62,452 bases of DNA from Oleispira sp963933055 (GTDB lineage Bacteria; Pseudomonadota; Gammaproteobacteria; Pseudomonadales; Oceanobacteraceae), in the NCBI GenBank assembly GCA_963933055.1, contig CAWVSY010000019.1:1-62452 (forward strand), written 5' to 3'. Below the pieces are notes generated by a model, which did no database searches, was not told the DNA's origin, and was given only the letters and a program-made list of their open reading frames with translations. This document shows positions 18,191 through 27,939 of the stretch, in pieces; position 1 is the first letter of the stretch; the number at the start of each line of letters is the position of its first letter. Both the position numbers and the translations under genes were made by a program.

Positions 18191-19876
18191 TTATTTTTTG
18201 CTTTGTTTATTTCGATACATACGCTGATCTGCAAGAGAGAGGCATTCTGACTGATTAATAGTTTCAAGGCTTGTTGCAATACCAAAACTAAGCCCAATAT
18301 CCTTCCACTTTAATTTCTGCAGTTCTTGTTCTACTTCATGAAGCCGCTTAGATAATTTAGTTAAAATCAATTCCGCTTTATCTGATTCCTCAATGGCGGC
18401 GATCAGAACAAACTCATCACCACCACATCGAAATATAGAACCCATTTCATGAAGCTTTCTTTGCATAATATCAGCGACTGACGTTAGCACGTTATCCCCT
18501 TCATCATGACCAAGCTGATCATTAATTTTCTTAAAGTTATCAAGATCGATGAATACGATGCAATAATGCCCTGTTAAGCCAGCCAATGCCTCATTCTGTG
18601 AAAATCGATTACCAACCTGTGTTAAAGGGTCTATTCGTGAAATTGCATAACTTCGATGAAATTCTTTTTGCTGTATTTGCAGCCATTCTGCTAAGGAGAG
18701 CAGGATGCATATACCATCAATTGTTAATGCAATTTGCACAATCACTTCGAGTGAAATATGCCAATGAATATTATAAATGTGAGAAAGAACATATACGATT
18801 AACGAAACAGCGTATAAGAAATTACCGATCAAATAATACTTAGCTCTAAAGTCCCTTCTTGAAAGCATAAAGATGCCAGTCCCAAGACACAAAGGTATCC
18901 AGATCATCGCGACAATATGTGAAAGTAAATACGTCACAGTGAAGGATAAAAAAGGCATCACCATACCGACTAGCAACGTCATTATTGAAAGTAAATCGAA
19001 TATTTTTGATAGTTGAGGATGATCGCGCCGACAGTTAAATAATAATTGAGTGAATTGACTTGCAGAGGCAATAGAAAAAGGAAATATTGCAATCCCAATA
19101 TACACAGGGTTGAATTCTGATGCCGTAATTAAATGCCCTAAACTGCCAGAAGCAAAGAGCCAACCGATACCTTGTATTCCAATGTAGCCAGAGCAGGCTA
19201 GTGTTACTAAATAGCCGGTCCTCAGGTATATAAAAAAAGCAATTAACGCGAGCGCCATCATAACGGTGAATGATATAGACGTAATGCTATTAATGAAAAA
19301 CTGGGTACTATAGAATTCTTTCTTGCTGTAAATTTTTACAATGGCAGGCGTTGCGAATATTTTAGCTTGAACATAAATCCAAAGAGTGCCACTTTCTTGA
19401 TCGTCGACAGATAACGAAAATACCTGTGAGTGTGCCAACTTGGGGTTGTCACCTCCCAATTGCCCAAAGCGTTCTAACGCAATTATTTCGCCTTTTTTTG
19501 ATTGCCAATAAGCAGTTCCGATATCTAAATACGTTGCATTAATATTGATGAACCAAGTACCTTTTTCACCTTTTTTATTCGTTAAATGGATCTTTGTGAT
19601 ATAGGCACCACTAGCGCCTATTAGAGACGGTACTTGATGAGCATCTTGGCGTAGCTGACTGAGTTCTTGAAACGTTGGGCTCTGATCTAATGATTCAGAT
19701 TGGTACCATAGGTTATATTCATCAAGTTCAATTTTGTGAATATTATCTAAGCCGATAGCGGGCTCTGCACTTGCAGTATTAATGACAACTAAAAGAAGAA
19801 GCAACAAGAATACAAAAGGTCTTATCGCAGTATGAACATATAGGGCAGCGCTATTACTTGTTTTTTGGCTATGCAT
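18191..19876 (-). CDS. 7TM-DISM membrane diguanylate cyclase
   Basis: A 561-residue inner-membrane sensor. It has an N-terminal signal/anchor (residues ~18-36), a periplasmic beta-rich 7TMR-DISM extracellular domain (~40-185), seven hydrophobic helices (~195-400) and a C-terminal GGDEF domain. The active-site loop is intact (CGGDEF, residues 484-489), with DPLTQVGNR and FIDLDNFKKIND earlier in the domain, so it should make c-di-GMP. The RxxD product-inhibition site upstream of GGDEF is absent (HEMG in its place). The ligand sensed outside is unknown. It is transcribed alone. Confidence 0.9.
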   Translation of the reverse strand: MHSQKTSNSAALYVHTAIRPFVFLLLLLLVVINTASAEPAIGLDNIHKIELDEYNLWYQSESLDQSPTFQELSQLRQDAHQVPSLIGASGAYITKIHLTNKKGEKGTWFININATYLDIGTAYWQSKKGEIIALERFGQLGGDNPKLAHSQVFSLSVDDQESGTLWIYVQAKIFATPAIVKIYSKKEFYSTQFFINSITSISFTVMMALALIAFFIYLRTGYLVTLACSGYIGIQGIGWLFASGSLGHLITASEFNPVYIGIAIFPFSIASASQFTQLLFNCRRDHPQLSKIFDLLSIMTLLVGMVMPFLSFTVTYLLSHIVAMIWIPLCLGTGIFMLSRRDFRAKYYLIGNFLYAVSLIVYVLSHIYNIHWHISLEVIVQIALTIDGICILLSLAEWLQIQQKEFHRSYAISRIDPLTQVGNRFSQNEALAGLTGHYCIVFIDLDNFKKINDQLGHDEGDNVLTSVADIMQRKLHEMGSIFRCGGDEFVLIAAIEESDKAELILTKLSKRLHEVEQELQKLKWKDIGLSFGIATSLETINQSECLSLADQRMYRNKQSKK

Positions 19877-20014
19877 AAAATAAAGAATTCTTTATAACAA
19901 GACGTTAATACTACAAGCTACATATCATGCATAACAAAAAGCGGTGCAGAACAACGAGTTAAAACACATAGTATTATTAAAAGGATAGCTGAAATTAACC
20001 ACGGTCAATAATTT

Positions 20015-20455
20015 TTAAGCTGAATCGGCTAAATCACCGACCACAACATCCAACAGCCCCATTAATTGCTGAATTTTTGCACTGTCGATATTTTTAAATT
20101 TACAGCTTATTTGATTGGGTATATGAGCCGCCTCTTTCTTTAACCCTAGCCCTTCTGGCGTTAGCTGAACAAAGCGCTTGCGCTTATCTTGCTCATTCTT
20201 AACAATTTCAAGCAGTTGTTTATCCGCCATTTTTTTGAGTATCTGCGTCATCGCACCACCATCAATTGCAGTTCTTTCAATCAAATCCGCAATAGTGATT
20301 TCGTCTTGTTCCCACAATGCCATCATTACCACGTACTGTGGATAAGTGATATTAAGAACGCTCAAGGGGTCGCGATAAGCACGCACAATGCTGTTTGAGG
20401 CCATGTACAGACGGTGACAGAGCTGATTTTTCAGTTTTAATTGATCAAATGACAT
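20015..20455 (-). CDS. ohrR: OhrR-type MarR-family peroxide-sensing repressor
   Basis: A 146-residue MarR-fold regulator of the OhrR group. The reactive cysteine is in place (C13 in NQLCHRLYMAS), followed by YPQYVVMMALWE, the winged helix (DGGAMTQILKKMADKQLLE) and DKRKRFVQLTPEG. Family members repress an adjacent ohr gene until organic hydroperoxides oxidise the cysteine. It is divergent from ohr with a 120-base intergenic region carrying two identical operator-like boxes, consistent with control of both genes. A GAGATAC ribosome site lies upstream of the ATG. Confidence 0.92.
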   Translation of the reverse strand: MSFDQLKLKNQLCHRLYMASNSIVRAYRDPLSVLNITYPQYVVMMALWEQDEITIADLIERTAIDGGAMTQILKKMADKQLLEIVKNEQDKRKRFVQLTPEGLGLKKEAAHIPNQISCKFKNIDSAKIQQLMGLLDVVVGDLADSA

Positions 20456-20481
20456 AAGTATCTCCTATGAAATCATTTTAA

Positions 20482-20493
20482 TTTGCATACAAA
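20482..20493. promoter_or_regulatory. OhrR operator-like box 1
   Basis: TTTGCATACAAA, an imperfect palindrome (consensus-like TTTGTATACAAA), 27 bases from the ohrR start. The same 12 bases recur at 20526. Confidence 0.7.
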
Positions 20494-20525
20494 GTATTTG
20501 CAATCTCAATTTAACTCCTATATAT

Positions 20526-20537
20526 TTTGCATACAAA
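20526..20537. promoter_or_regulatory. OhrR operator-like box 2
   Basis: A second exact TTTGCATACAAA, about 40 bases before the ohr start. Its start is 44 bases from that of box 1, close to four helical turns, so two dimers could bind the same DNA face. Confidence 0.7.
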
Positions 20538-20575
20538 CTAAATTCTTAAGCAATCAATACCAATTGGAGCTCTCT

Positions 20576-21004
20576 ATGAATGTATTACAAAATGTCGCCT
20601 ATACCGCTAAAGCAACTGCAACGGGTGGCCGTGAAGGTAGCGCAAAATCAGATGACGGCCGCTTGGACGTTACATTATCCACACCAAAAGGCCTAGGTGG
20701 TGATGATGGCCAAGGTACGAATCCAGAACAGCTATTTGCCGCAGGTTATGCCGCATGTTTTATTGGTGCTCTTAAATTTGTTGCTGGCCAAGAAAAAATC
20801 AGCCTTCCAAAAGATACCCATATTAATTCTGAAGTATCGATTGGTGCCATTGAAGGTGGCTTCGGCATTGCCGTTAAGCTAGCAGTATCATTAGGCGATA
20901 TGGACAAAGCCGATGCTGAAAGCATGGTAGAGAAAGCGCATAAAGTATGCCCTTACTCAAATGCGACTCGCGGCAATATTGAAGTAACTCTTTCGGTTAT
21001 TTAA
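20576..21004 (+). CDS. ohr: Organic hydroperoxide reductase Ohr
   Basis: A 142-residue Ohr/OsmC-fold peroxidase that reduces organic (fatty acid) hydroperoxides using a lipoyl-dependent cycle. The start at 20576 follows a TTGGAGC ribosome site; longer in-frame starts run through the operator region and are unlikely. Both catalytic cysteines are present: C61 in AACFIGAL and C125 in KVCPYSNATRGN. TNPEQLFAAGYAA and the EGGFGIAVKL stretch are typical of Ohr rather than OsmC. It is divergent from ohrR and followed by a strong terminator, so it is a single-gene unit. Confidence 0.95.
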   Translation: MNVLQNVAYTAKATATGGREGSAKSDDGRLDVTLSTPKGLGGDDGQGTNPEQLFAAGYAACFIGALKFVAGQEKISLPKDTHINSEVSIGAIEGGFGIAVKLAVSLGDMDKADAESMVEKAHKVCPYSNATRGNIEVTLSVI

Positions 21005-21041
21005 TTTTTAGTCTGCGATAACCTTTATCATAGTGTTATAA

Positions 21042-21080
21042 AGCACGTATTTCTAATGATGAAATACGTGCTTTTTTTTG
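21042..21080 (+). terminator. Intrinsic terminator of ohr
   Basis: A 12-bp perfect stem (21042-21053 with 21061-21072), 7-base loop and a T-run from 21073. Confidence 0.92.
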
Positions 21081-21204
21081 CTTTTTATCTGAGCAAAAAA
21101 TGTTACTTTAATGATACATAAAAATAAAATCAGTGAATCGTTAAAATGAATATCTTATTAAAACGAACAATCAAAAGAAGATTCAAAAAACAACCGCTGG
21201 GCTT

Positions 21205-22254
21205 TTGCTTGCTTTGATCGGCTATCTTGCATTTTGGCCTGTCGCAGTTGAACCAGTTGCGTGGCAAGCACCTACCAACTTAGGCTATCGCGGAGACTTC
21301 TCTAAAAACCAAGAATTGAGTCAAATTACACGCATTGAATTACAAGGCGATATTGGCCCTGAAGATTTGGCGATGAGTAACAACGGAAATGTTTACTTTG
21401 CATTATTGAGTGGTGACATTAAATATTTGGATTTAAAGGGCAAAATTCACCCCTGGGTTAATACCGGAGGGCGTCCGTTGGGTATTGAGTTCGATCAACA
21501 AGGTAATTTATTAGTGGCGGATGCTTTCAAGGGGCTACTGAGCATTGCCTCTAATGGAAAAATGACAACCCTAGTTGATAATGTTGAAGGCATTGCGATT
21601 AATTATGCAGATGATGTTGATATTGCACGGAATGGTAATATCTATTTTTCAGACGCGTCTTCTAAATTCCATGCAAAAAAATACGGAACTTACGGCGCAA
21701 GTTTGCTTGATATAAACGAACACGGCGGCCATGGCCGAATCATTGAATACAACCCAACGACTAAAATATCAACGGTATTAGCTCAGGGAATTAACTTTGC
21801 CAATGGCGTAACGCTAAGCCATGACGAGCAGCACTTATTATTTAATGAGACGGGAAGCTACCGCGTGATGCGTTTGGCCCTTAATGGTAATCAACGTGGT
21901 AATTTAGAGGTTGTAATCGATAACCTTCCTAGCTTTCCAGATAATATTGCCAAAGGTAATAACGGGCTATACTGGCTTGGACTGGTTAGTCCTCGCAGCA
22001 AACCTTTAGATATGCTGTCTCATTCACCAAAATTGCGAAAAGTTATTCAACGCTTACCCGAATTTCTGCGACCTAAAGCACAGCATTATGGCCATGTTAT
22101 TGCCATTAATGATAACGGTGAAGTTGTATTTAACTTACAAGACCCTAACGGTATCTATGGTCATACCACTGGCGCACTGGAAGTTGGAGATAAAATGTAT
22201 ATTAGCAGCTTGCATGAAACAGCGCTGGGGGTCATGAAAAATATCAATCACTGA
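21205..22254 (+). CDS. SMP-30/strictosidine synthase-like membrane-anchored protein, N-terminus frameshifted
   Basis: A beta-propeller protein of the SMP-30/gluconolactonase/strictosidine synthase type (APMAP-like): GPEDLAMSNNGNVYFAL, GRPLGIEFDQQGNLLVADA, YFSDASSKF, NGVTLSHDEQHLLFNETG. These enzymes hydrolyse lactones or phospho-/organo-esters with a bound metal ion. The long reading frame opens only at a TTG (21205) inside the hydrophobic anchor (ALIGYLAFWPV). A better ATG at 21146 begins a basic N-terminus but runs into a stop after 23 codons; a one-base shift near the A6 run at 21185-21190 would join the two into a normal signal anchor. It is therefore either started at an odd codon or carries a small frameshift. 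Confidence 0.7.
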   Translation: MLALIGYLAFWPVAVEPVAWQAPTNLGYRGDFSKNQELSQITRIELQGDIGPEDLAMSNNGNVYFALLSGDIKYLDLKGKIHPWVNTGGRPLGIEFDQQGNLLVADAFKGLLSIASNGKMTTLVDNVEGIAINYADDVDIARNGNIYFSDASSKFHAKKYGTYGASLLDINEHGGHGRIIEYNPTTKISTVLAQGINFANGVTLSHDEQHLLFNETGSYRVMRLALNGNQRGNLEVVIDNLPSFPDNIAKGNNGLYWLGLVSPRSKPLDMLSHSPKLRKVIQRLPEFLRPKAQHYGHVIAINDNGEVVFNLQDPNGIYGHTTGALEVGDKMYISSLHETALGVMKNINH

Positions 22255-22418
22255 TGTATTGATATTTTATGCTCTTAATAAGGGCAATTTAATACTAATG
22301 CATTAGCAATTTTTGTTTTTTTTATATCACCTTCTAATTCTTTACTATGCTATGAGTGTCGCTTCTATTCGCGTATTCGCGCGATTTTAGGACAATTTAG
22401 ACTCATAGGTATAAGGTA

Positions 22419-25400
22419 ATGAAGGTGTTTCTCCAATCAATACAATCAAGGCTAGTGGCGTTGATCATTCTGGCTATTTTGCCGGGCTTGGGGATTTTAG
22501 TTTTATATTCTATATATGACCGCAATGTTGCTATTGAAAACGCCTTACAAAAAGCCGTTGTAACAATCGATGCGATTACCGCTGATCAAGCAAAGATCAT
22601 TGAAGATACTGAAATTTTTCTAACCCAGTTATCTAAAATACCGGCGGTATTAATTCCAGACTCACCCGACTGCTCTTCCTTTTTAAAAGATATCCTTAAA
22701 TTAAATAATAGCTATATTAATTTAGGAGTGCCTTTATCAAATGGCAATTTACTCTGTAACGCAACCCCATTAGATAAACCTGTTAACGTTATTGATCGCC
22801 CTTATATTCGTAGAGCGATCGACTCTAAGGCCTTCTCTATTGGGGAATATCAAATAGATCGTGCTGCAGGCGTTTCTAGTATTAATTTTGCTTATCCAGT
22901 TATCCACCCTAAAACTGATGAAGTGGTTGGACTCACCGTCGCCGTTGTGTCACTAGACTGGTTAAAAAACCATCTTTCTGAAACGTATTTACCAAAAAAT
23001 ACCGTTGCATACATCACCGATAATAATAGCAATATTATTGCGCACTACCCCGCAAATCCTGAAGAGTTTAATCGTTTTGCTGGGCGTGATTTAACATCCG
23101 CAATGGCTGGAGACTTAGAGATATTTAAAGAGACAAACATCATAACGAGTCCCGATAATCATACTCGAGTTTTTGTCAGCCGATTAATGGCAAGTGATGG
23201 TTTTGACTCTGCAATTACATTGAGTATAGGCATCCCATTTGATAAAGAATTAGCTGAGATAAACAAGCAATCTTTCGCCATCTTATTATTAATGATATTT
23301 TTCGCGCTTATGATCATCACCGCAGCAACCTATGGTGTTCGACGCAGCATCTTAATCCCCCTATCGGCGCTTATTCGCGCGGCTAAAAATCTTGAATTAG
23401 GAAAATCTGATACTCATTACCCTAAGCATGGAGCATCGGAATTGGTTGCTCTGCAAGACCAATTTTCGGCCATGTCTAGAACACGTTTGAATGCAGAGCA
23501 GCAGTTGAAAGATAGCCAAGTTTTATTACTGGAAAGCCAAAGAAAATTAGCACGACATATCGAAAATACGCCTCTTGGTTGCATATCTTGGGATGTTAAT
23601 TTTTACTGCACAGAATGGAACAAATCGGCAGAAGATATGTTTGGCTATAGCGCACAAGAAGCTATTGGTAAGCATGCTAAAGCACTCGTTTTATCAGAAG
23701 AATTATACCCAGAAGTACAAAGCTTATTTAATCTCTTACTTAAAAATTTGGGCGGAACTTACTCGGTTAATGAAAACCGTACGAAAAATGGCGCTAGCAT
23801 TATTTGCGAGTGGCACAATACAGCAATAGAATCCTCAAGTGGTTCTATAACAGGGGTTGCTTCACTGGTACAAGACATTACTGAACGAAAAGAGATGGAA
23901 GAAAAACTGACCACCGCAGCCAGTGTTTTCAGTCATGCCAGAGAAGGGATTATCATTACTGATGCAGCAGGATTTATCATCGATATTAATAATACCTTTG
24001 AAATGATAACCGGCTATGAAAAAGATGAAATATTAGGACAAAAGCCTGATTTTTTAACCGCTGAACAAGATGCCATAGAAATCTATAGCCAAATAATAAG
24101 TGCATTAAAAGAGACAGGACACTGGTGCGGTGAACATTGGAGCCTACGTAAAAATCAACAGCGTTATCCACAATTATTAACTATAAGTACTATCTATGAT
24201 GACAAGGGTGATGTGAAAAATTACGTTGGATTATTGTCTGATATTACCTTATTGAAACAACATCAAACACAGCTAGAACACATTGCTCATTACGATGTAT
24301 TAACTCAATTACCGAACCGTACATTATTGGTTGATCGTTTAAAGCAAGCTATTATTCAAAGCAAGCGTCACGGACAATCAGTCGCCGTCGTATTTATTGA
24401 TTTAGACGGATTTAAAGACGTTAACGATGCCAATGGCCATACCATTGGCGATGAGCTGTTAATCGAGCTATCACTTCGAATGAAAGAAGCACTACGTGAT
24501 GGTGATACCTTGTCGCGCTTTGGTGGTGATGAGTTCGTAGTGGTATTAGTTGATTTAGATGAAGAGTCTGACTTCGAGCCAATAGTCGATCGTTTATTAA
24601 CAGCGGCGTCTGAATCAATTATTGTGGCGAATAATGTTCTAAAAGTCTCGGCCAGTATTGGAGTCACTTTATACCCACGAGATAAAGCCGATGAAGGTCA
24701 GTTAATTCGTCATGCTGATCAAGCCATGTACATTGCAAAACAAAGTGGTAAAAACTGTTATCACGTATTTGATACCGTCTCTGATGACGCAATAAAAACC
24801 AAACGCGAAAGTATTCAAGAAATCAGTCTCGCATTAAAAAATCGTGAATTCTTACTTTATTATCAACCCAAAGTGAATATGAGAACGGGCACAGTCGTCG
24901 GCTTTGAAGCGCTTATCCGCTGGCAGCATCCTACACGTGGTTTATTGCAGCCCATATCGTTTCTACCCGTCATTGAAGATCAGACCATTACTATTGATAT
25001 TGGTGAATGGGTTATTGATGAGGCGCTGACACAAATCACTCGCTGGAAACGTGAAGGTTTTGACATGCCGGTAAGTATCAATATTGATGCGATGCATCTT
25101 CAGCAACAAGATTTCACGGTACGTTTGGCGCACATTCTAGATCAGCATCCCACTGTTGATCATAGTTTATTACAATTAGAGGTTCTTGAAACCAGTGCAT
25201 TTGGCGACATAATAGGCGTATCTAAAATCATGAAGCGCTGTGTGGAACTGGGCGTTAAGTTTGCAATTGATGATTTTGGAACGGGTTACTCATCACTAAC
25301 CTATCTGAGACGCTTGCCTGCCGATCTGATTAAAATAGATCAATCATTTGTTCGAGATATGCTAGAGGATACGGATGATTTAGCCATTGTTCTTGGCGTG

Positions 25401-25607
25401 GTCGGCTTAGCTGCATCCTTCAATCGAGAGGTGATTGCAGAGGGTGTTGAAACGATTGCACACGGCACCGCTTTATTACAGCTAGGCTGTGAGCTAGCAC
25501 AAGGATATGGCATCGCAAAACCCATGCCTGCTGACCACGTTATTGAATGGAGTTCACATTGGGTATCAGCCCCAGAATGGCTATTGGTTCCTTCAGCGCA
25601 TAAATAA
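22419..25607 (+). CDS. Cache-HAMP-PAS-PAS-GGDEF-EAL c-di-GMP enzyme
   Basis: A 1062-residue inner-membrane sensor. Order: TM1 (~12-32), periplasmic Cache-type domain (~40-280), TM2 (~287-305), HAMP-like region, two PAS domains (~385-490 and ~505-620), GGDEF (RFGGDEF; GGDEF at 702-706) and EAL (EAL at 830-832). The GGDEF loop is intact with an RDGD inhibition site just before it; the EAL domain keeps the key motifs GFEALIRW, SINIDAMHL, LEVLETS, IDDFGTGYS and IAEGVET. Both synthesis and breakdown of c-di-GMP are thus possible. The 3' end overlaps the convergent rsuA gene by 15 bases. Confidence 0.93.
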   Translation: MKVFLQSIQSRLVALIILAILPGLGILVLYSIYDRNVAIENALQKAVVTIDAITADQAKIIEDTEIFLTQLSKIPAVLIPDSPDCSSFLKDILKLNNSYINLGVPLSNGNLLCNATPLDKPVNVIDRPYIRRAIDSKAFSIGEYQIDRAAGVSSINFAYPVIHPKTDEVVGLTVAVVSLDWLKNHLSETYLPKNTVAYITDNNSNIIAHYPANPEEFNRFAGRDLTSAMAGDLEIFKETNIITSPDNHTRVFVSRLMASDGFDSAITLSIGIPFDKELAEINKQSFAILLLMIFFALMIITAATYGVRRSILIPLSALIRAAKNLELGKSDTHYPKHGASELVALQDQFSAMSRTRLNAEQQLKDSQVLLLESQRKLARHIENTPLGCISWDVNFYCTEWNKSAEDMFGYSAQEAIGKHAKALVLSEELYPEVQSLFNLLLKNLGGTYSVNENRTKNGASIICEWHNTAIESSSGSITGVASLVQDITERKEMEEKLTTAASVFSHAREGIIITDAAGFIIDINNTFEMITGYEKDEILGQKPDFLTAEQDAIEIYSQIISALKETGHWCGEHWSLRKNQQRYPQLLTISTIYDDKGDVKNYVGLLSDITLLKQHQTQLEHIAHYDVLTQLPNRTLLVDRLKQAIIQSKRHGQSVAVVFIDLDGFKDVNDANGHTIGDELLIELSLRMKEALRDGDTLSRFGGDEFVVVLVDLDEESDFEPIVDRLLTAASESIIVANNVLKVSASIGVTLYPRDKADEGQLIRHADQAMYIAKQSGKNCYHVFDTVSDDAIKTKRESIQEISLALKNREFLLYYQPKVNMRTGTVVGFEALIRWQHPTRGLLQPISFLPVIEDQTITIDIGEWVIDEALTQITRWKREGFDMPVSINIDAMHLQQQDFTVRLAHILDQHPTVDHSLLQLEVLETSAFGDIIGVSKIMKRCVELGVKFAIDDFGTGYSSLTYLRRLPADLIKIDQSFVRDMLEDTDDLAIVLGVVGLAASFNREVIAEGVETIAHGTALLQLGCELAQGYGIAKPMPADHVIEWSSHWVSAPEWLLVPSAHK

Positions 25608-26324
25608 ATTAATTTCATCTGCGGCCAAATATCGCCACTGACCTTCTTGAATATCGAGCTGGATACTACCAATTTTCTCTCGGTGTAAGGTCAGCACACG
25701 ATTCCCTATCGCTGCAAACATCCGCTTAACCTGATGATACTTTCCTTCGGTAATGGTTAGCAGCACCTCTTTAGGCGAGATGACGATTAATGTAGCAGGC
25801 AAGGTAAGCTGCTTTTCACCTTGTAATTGAAGACCGTCTTTAAATTGAGCCACAACTTCTTCGGCTTTCTCAGCCGGAATGCCATACGATAACCCAACCC
25901 GATAAACCTTACTGCAATGTTTATCTGGCCGAGTAATATTATAGGTCCAGCGTCCATCATCGGTAATTAATACTAAGCCCGTCGTATCAACGTCTAAGCG
26001 CCCTGCGATATGCAGTTCATCCATATTTTCAATGAATGATTTTTTATCAGCGGCGGTTTGAGTCGCAAGATGATTGAATAAAGAGGGATAGTCCCCATCC
26101 ACATTGGAGCAGATCGTATTCGCAGGTTTGTGCATAAGAAGATAGCGAAATGGGCGCGCTGCCAGCTTTTCTCCGTTCATAATAATGGTATTATTTTCGT
26201 GAACCTGAGTACTTTCGTCTATGATTATCTCACCATTCACCATAACCAGACCCGCGCATATGCGCTGAATAGCTTCTGTTTTGCTGAGCTCGGTACTTTT
26301 GCAGATAAACTTATCTAGGCGCAT
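25593..26324 (-). CDS. rsuA: 16S rRNA pseudouridine(516) synthase
   Basis: A 243-residue protein when started at 26324. This start is chosen because the S4 RNA-binding domain begins there (MRLDKFICKSTELSKTEAIQ), as in E. coli RsuA (231 residues); upstream in-frame starts to 26588 overlap the divergent cyclase gene and add no conserved sequence. The catalytic motif is HIAGRLDVDTTGLVLITDDG with the active Asp. RsuA isomerises U516 of 16S rRNA. The final EGKYHQVKRMFAAIGNRV stretch is also conserved in the family. RluE/RluF relatives are possible but less likely. Confidence 0.87.
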   Translation of the reverse strand: MRLDKFICKSTELSKTEAIQRICAGLVMVNGEIIIDESTQVHENNTIIMNGEKLAARPFRYLLMHKPANTICSNVDGDYPSLFNHLATQTAADKKSFIENMDELHIAGRLDVDTTGLVLITDDGRWTYNITRPDKHCSKVYRVGLSYGIPAEKAEEVVAQFKDGLQLQGEKQLTLPATLIVISPKEVLLTITEGKYHQVKRMFAAIGNRVLTLHREKIGSIQLDIQEGQWRYLAADEINLFMR

Positions 26325-26505
26325 GCTGTCATCTTCATATAGATTGTTAGATACCCATACATAACTATGATGCTGTAATGACTGAATCGGCATCAATGAA
26401 TCAACCACAAAGGCTACTAATGAGTATTCATTTAAAGGCATTTTATGGTAATCGGTGCTTAATGCCCTATTGCCAAAACAGCTTAAGTATATCACCCCTT
26501 GAACG

Positions 26506-27939
26506 ATGAGAAATCTCAGATCAATCGTAAGCGCACCGAGTTCAGCTAATTTACGTTTTCCTCTGTTTTGGCAAATGCTCATCGCCATGTCTTTGGTTTT
26601 ATGCCTGTCAATTGGGGCTTTGTGGGGCTATTTGCAACTGAATTTTAATGAATTAATGCAAGAGCAAGTAGATACATTCGCTAATACAATTACTCAGCAA
26701 GCCGCGAACAGTGCTGCCGAAATGCTGATGGCCGATGATTATTTAGCACTGTCTGCAATGCTCGAAAATACGGTTCGAACAAGCGATAATATCCTCTCTA
26801 TTTCAATTCAAGATGATGGCGATCATACCGTTGCTTTCGCCCTAGGCAATAATGCTAATGCGATGACGAATCCGCTGACATCGCTCAAAGAAAATAGCCG
26901 CTCTTATCAGGCTGATATTATTTTCCACCAAGTTAAAGCAGGCTCCATTCAACTCAGTATCGATAACAGTGCAATCAGCCATTCTTTTACCCAAGCATTA
27001 CGAGCGCTAGGCATTATTTTAATCGGAATTATATTGTTAGCAATCATAAGCAGTATCTTTATTGCTAAGCGCCTAACGCAACCCTTAAAAGAGTTACAGC
27101 AAACAACACAGCAAGTCGCCGAAGGAAATTTATCACCGACCCTGCCTAAGAGTAAAAATAATGAGGTTGGCGACTTAGTTAAAAGCTTTAAGATTATGTT
27201 GCAAGGTTTGCGAGATAAAGAATCTATTGAAAAAAACTTTCATTCTTTCATATCAAAAGACATCGCCAAAGATATTTTATCGGATTTGAATCAGCCCAAA
27301 AAACCCTTGAAGCAGGTTAATGGATCGGTATTATTTGTCGACATCGTAGGCTTTACGCAATTAAGCGAAAGCGAGAGTCCAGAGAGAATTGCAGAAGCTT
27401 TAAACCAGTATTATTCTCTTTTACACCAAGTGAGTAAAATTTACTGGGGCAGTGTTGATAACTTCATTGGCGATGGCGCTATGCTAACGTTTGGCGTTCA
27501 CGTAGATGATCCTAAACATACCATTAATGCAATTTGCGCCGCCAAAATTTTTATTCGATTAAGTAAGGCATTGAATCAATATCGTATCAACAAGGGTCTA
27601 CCAGAGCTTAACTTTAGACTAGGTCTCCATTGTGGTTATATGCTAGCTGGAGCGATTGGTGATCAAGAACGCATGCAGTTCACAATCAGTGGTGATACGG
27701 TCAATGTCGCAGCACGCTTATGTGATTTAGCCAACCCGAACAAATTACTCATTAGCGAAAGTGTTTATTTACATCCTGCATGCCATTCACTACTCATAAC
27801 GGAAACAAGCAAAAGCTTTAACATTAAAGGCAAAGCTAATCCCATCAACTGTTTCAATGTAATCGCCTTAGCGCCGCAATTTAATCGCATACTAATGCAA
27901 CAAGAAAATGAACTGATAGCGATGCAAAAATATGCTTAA
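26506..27939 (+). CDS. HAMP-class III nucleotidyl cyclase
   Basis: A 477-residue membrane cyclase: TM1 (~23-44), periplasmic region, TM2 (~167-187), HAMP (~188-240) and a class III cyclase domain (~270-450). Metal-binding Asp residues are D279 (VLFVDIVGFT) and D323 (IGDGAML); the transition-state residues N400 and R404 are in GDTVNVAARL. The base-selecting lysine seen in most bacterial adenylate cyclases of this type is N319 here (VDNFIGDG), so substrate choice is open. The stop region overlaps the start of the following lipoprotein gene by 8 bases, so they are co-translated. Confidence 0.87.
   Translation: MRNLRSIVSAPSSANLRFPLFWQMLIAMSLVLCLSIGALWGYLQLNFNELMQEQVDTFANTITQQAANSAAEMLMADDYLALSAMLENTVRTSDNILSISIQDDGDHTVAFALGNNANAMTNPLTSLKENSRSYQADIIFHQVKAGSIQLSIDNSAISHSFTQALRALGIILIGIILLAIISSIFIAKRLTQPLKELQQTTQQVAEGNLSPTLPKSKNNEVGDLVKSFKIMLQGLRDKESIEKNFHSFISKDIAKDILSDLNQPKKPLKQVNGSVLFVDIVGFTQLSESESPERIAEALNQYYSLLHQVSKIYWGSVDNFIGDGAMLTFGVHVDDPKHTINAICAAKIFIRLSKALNQYRINKGLPELNFRLGLHCGYMLAGAIGDQERMQFTISGDTVNVAARLCDLANPNKLLISESVYLHPACHSLLITETSKSFNIKGKANPINCFNVIALAPQFNRILMQQENELIAMQKYA

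Noticed and set aside
21185..21191. Programmed -1 frameshift at A-AAA-AAC
   Set aside because: The heptamer is in the wrong register for tandem slippage in the ATG frame and a six-A run is short for slippage; a plain indel is simpler.
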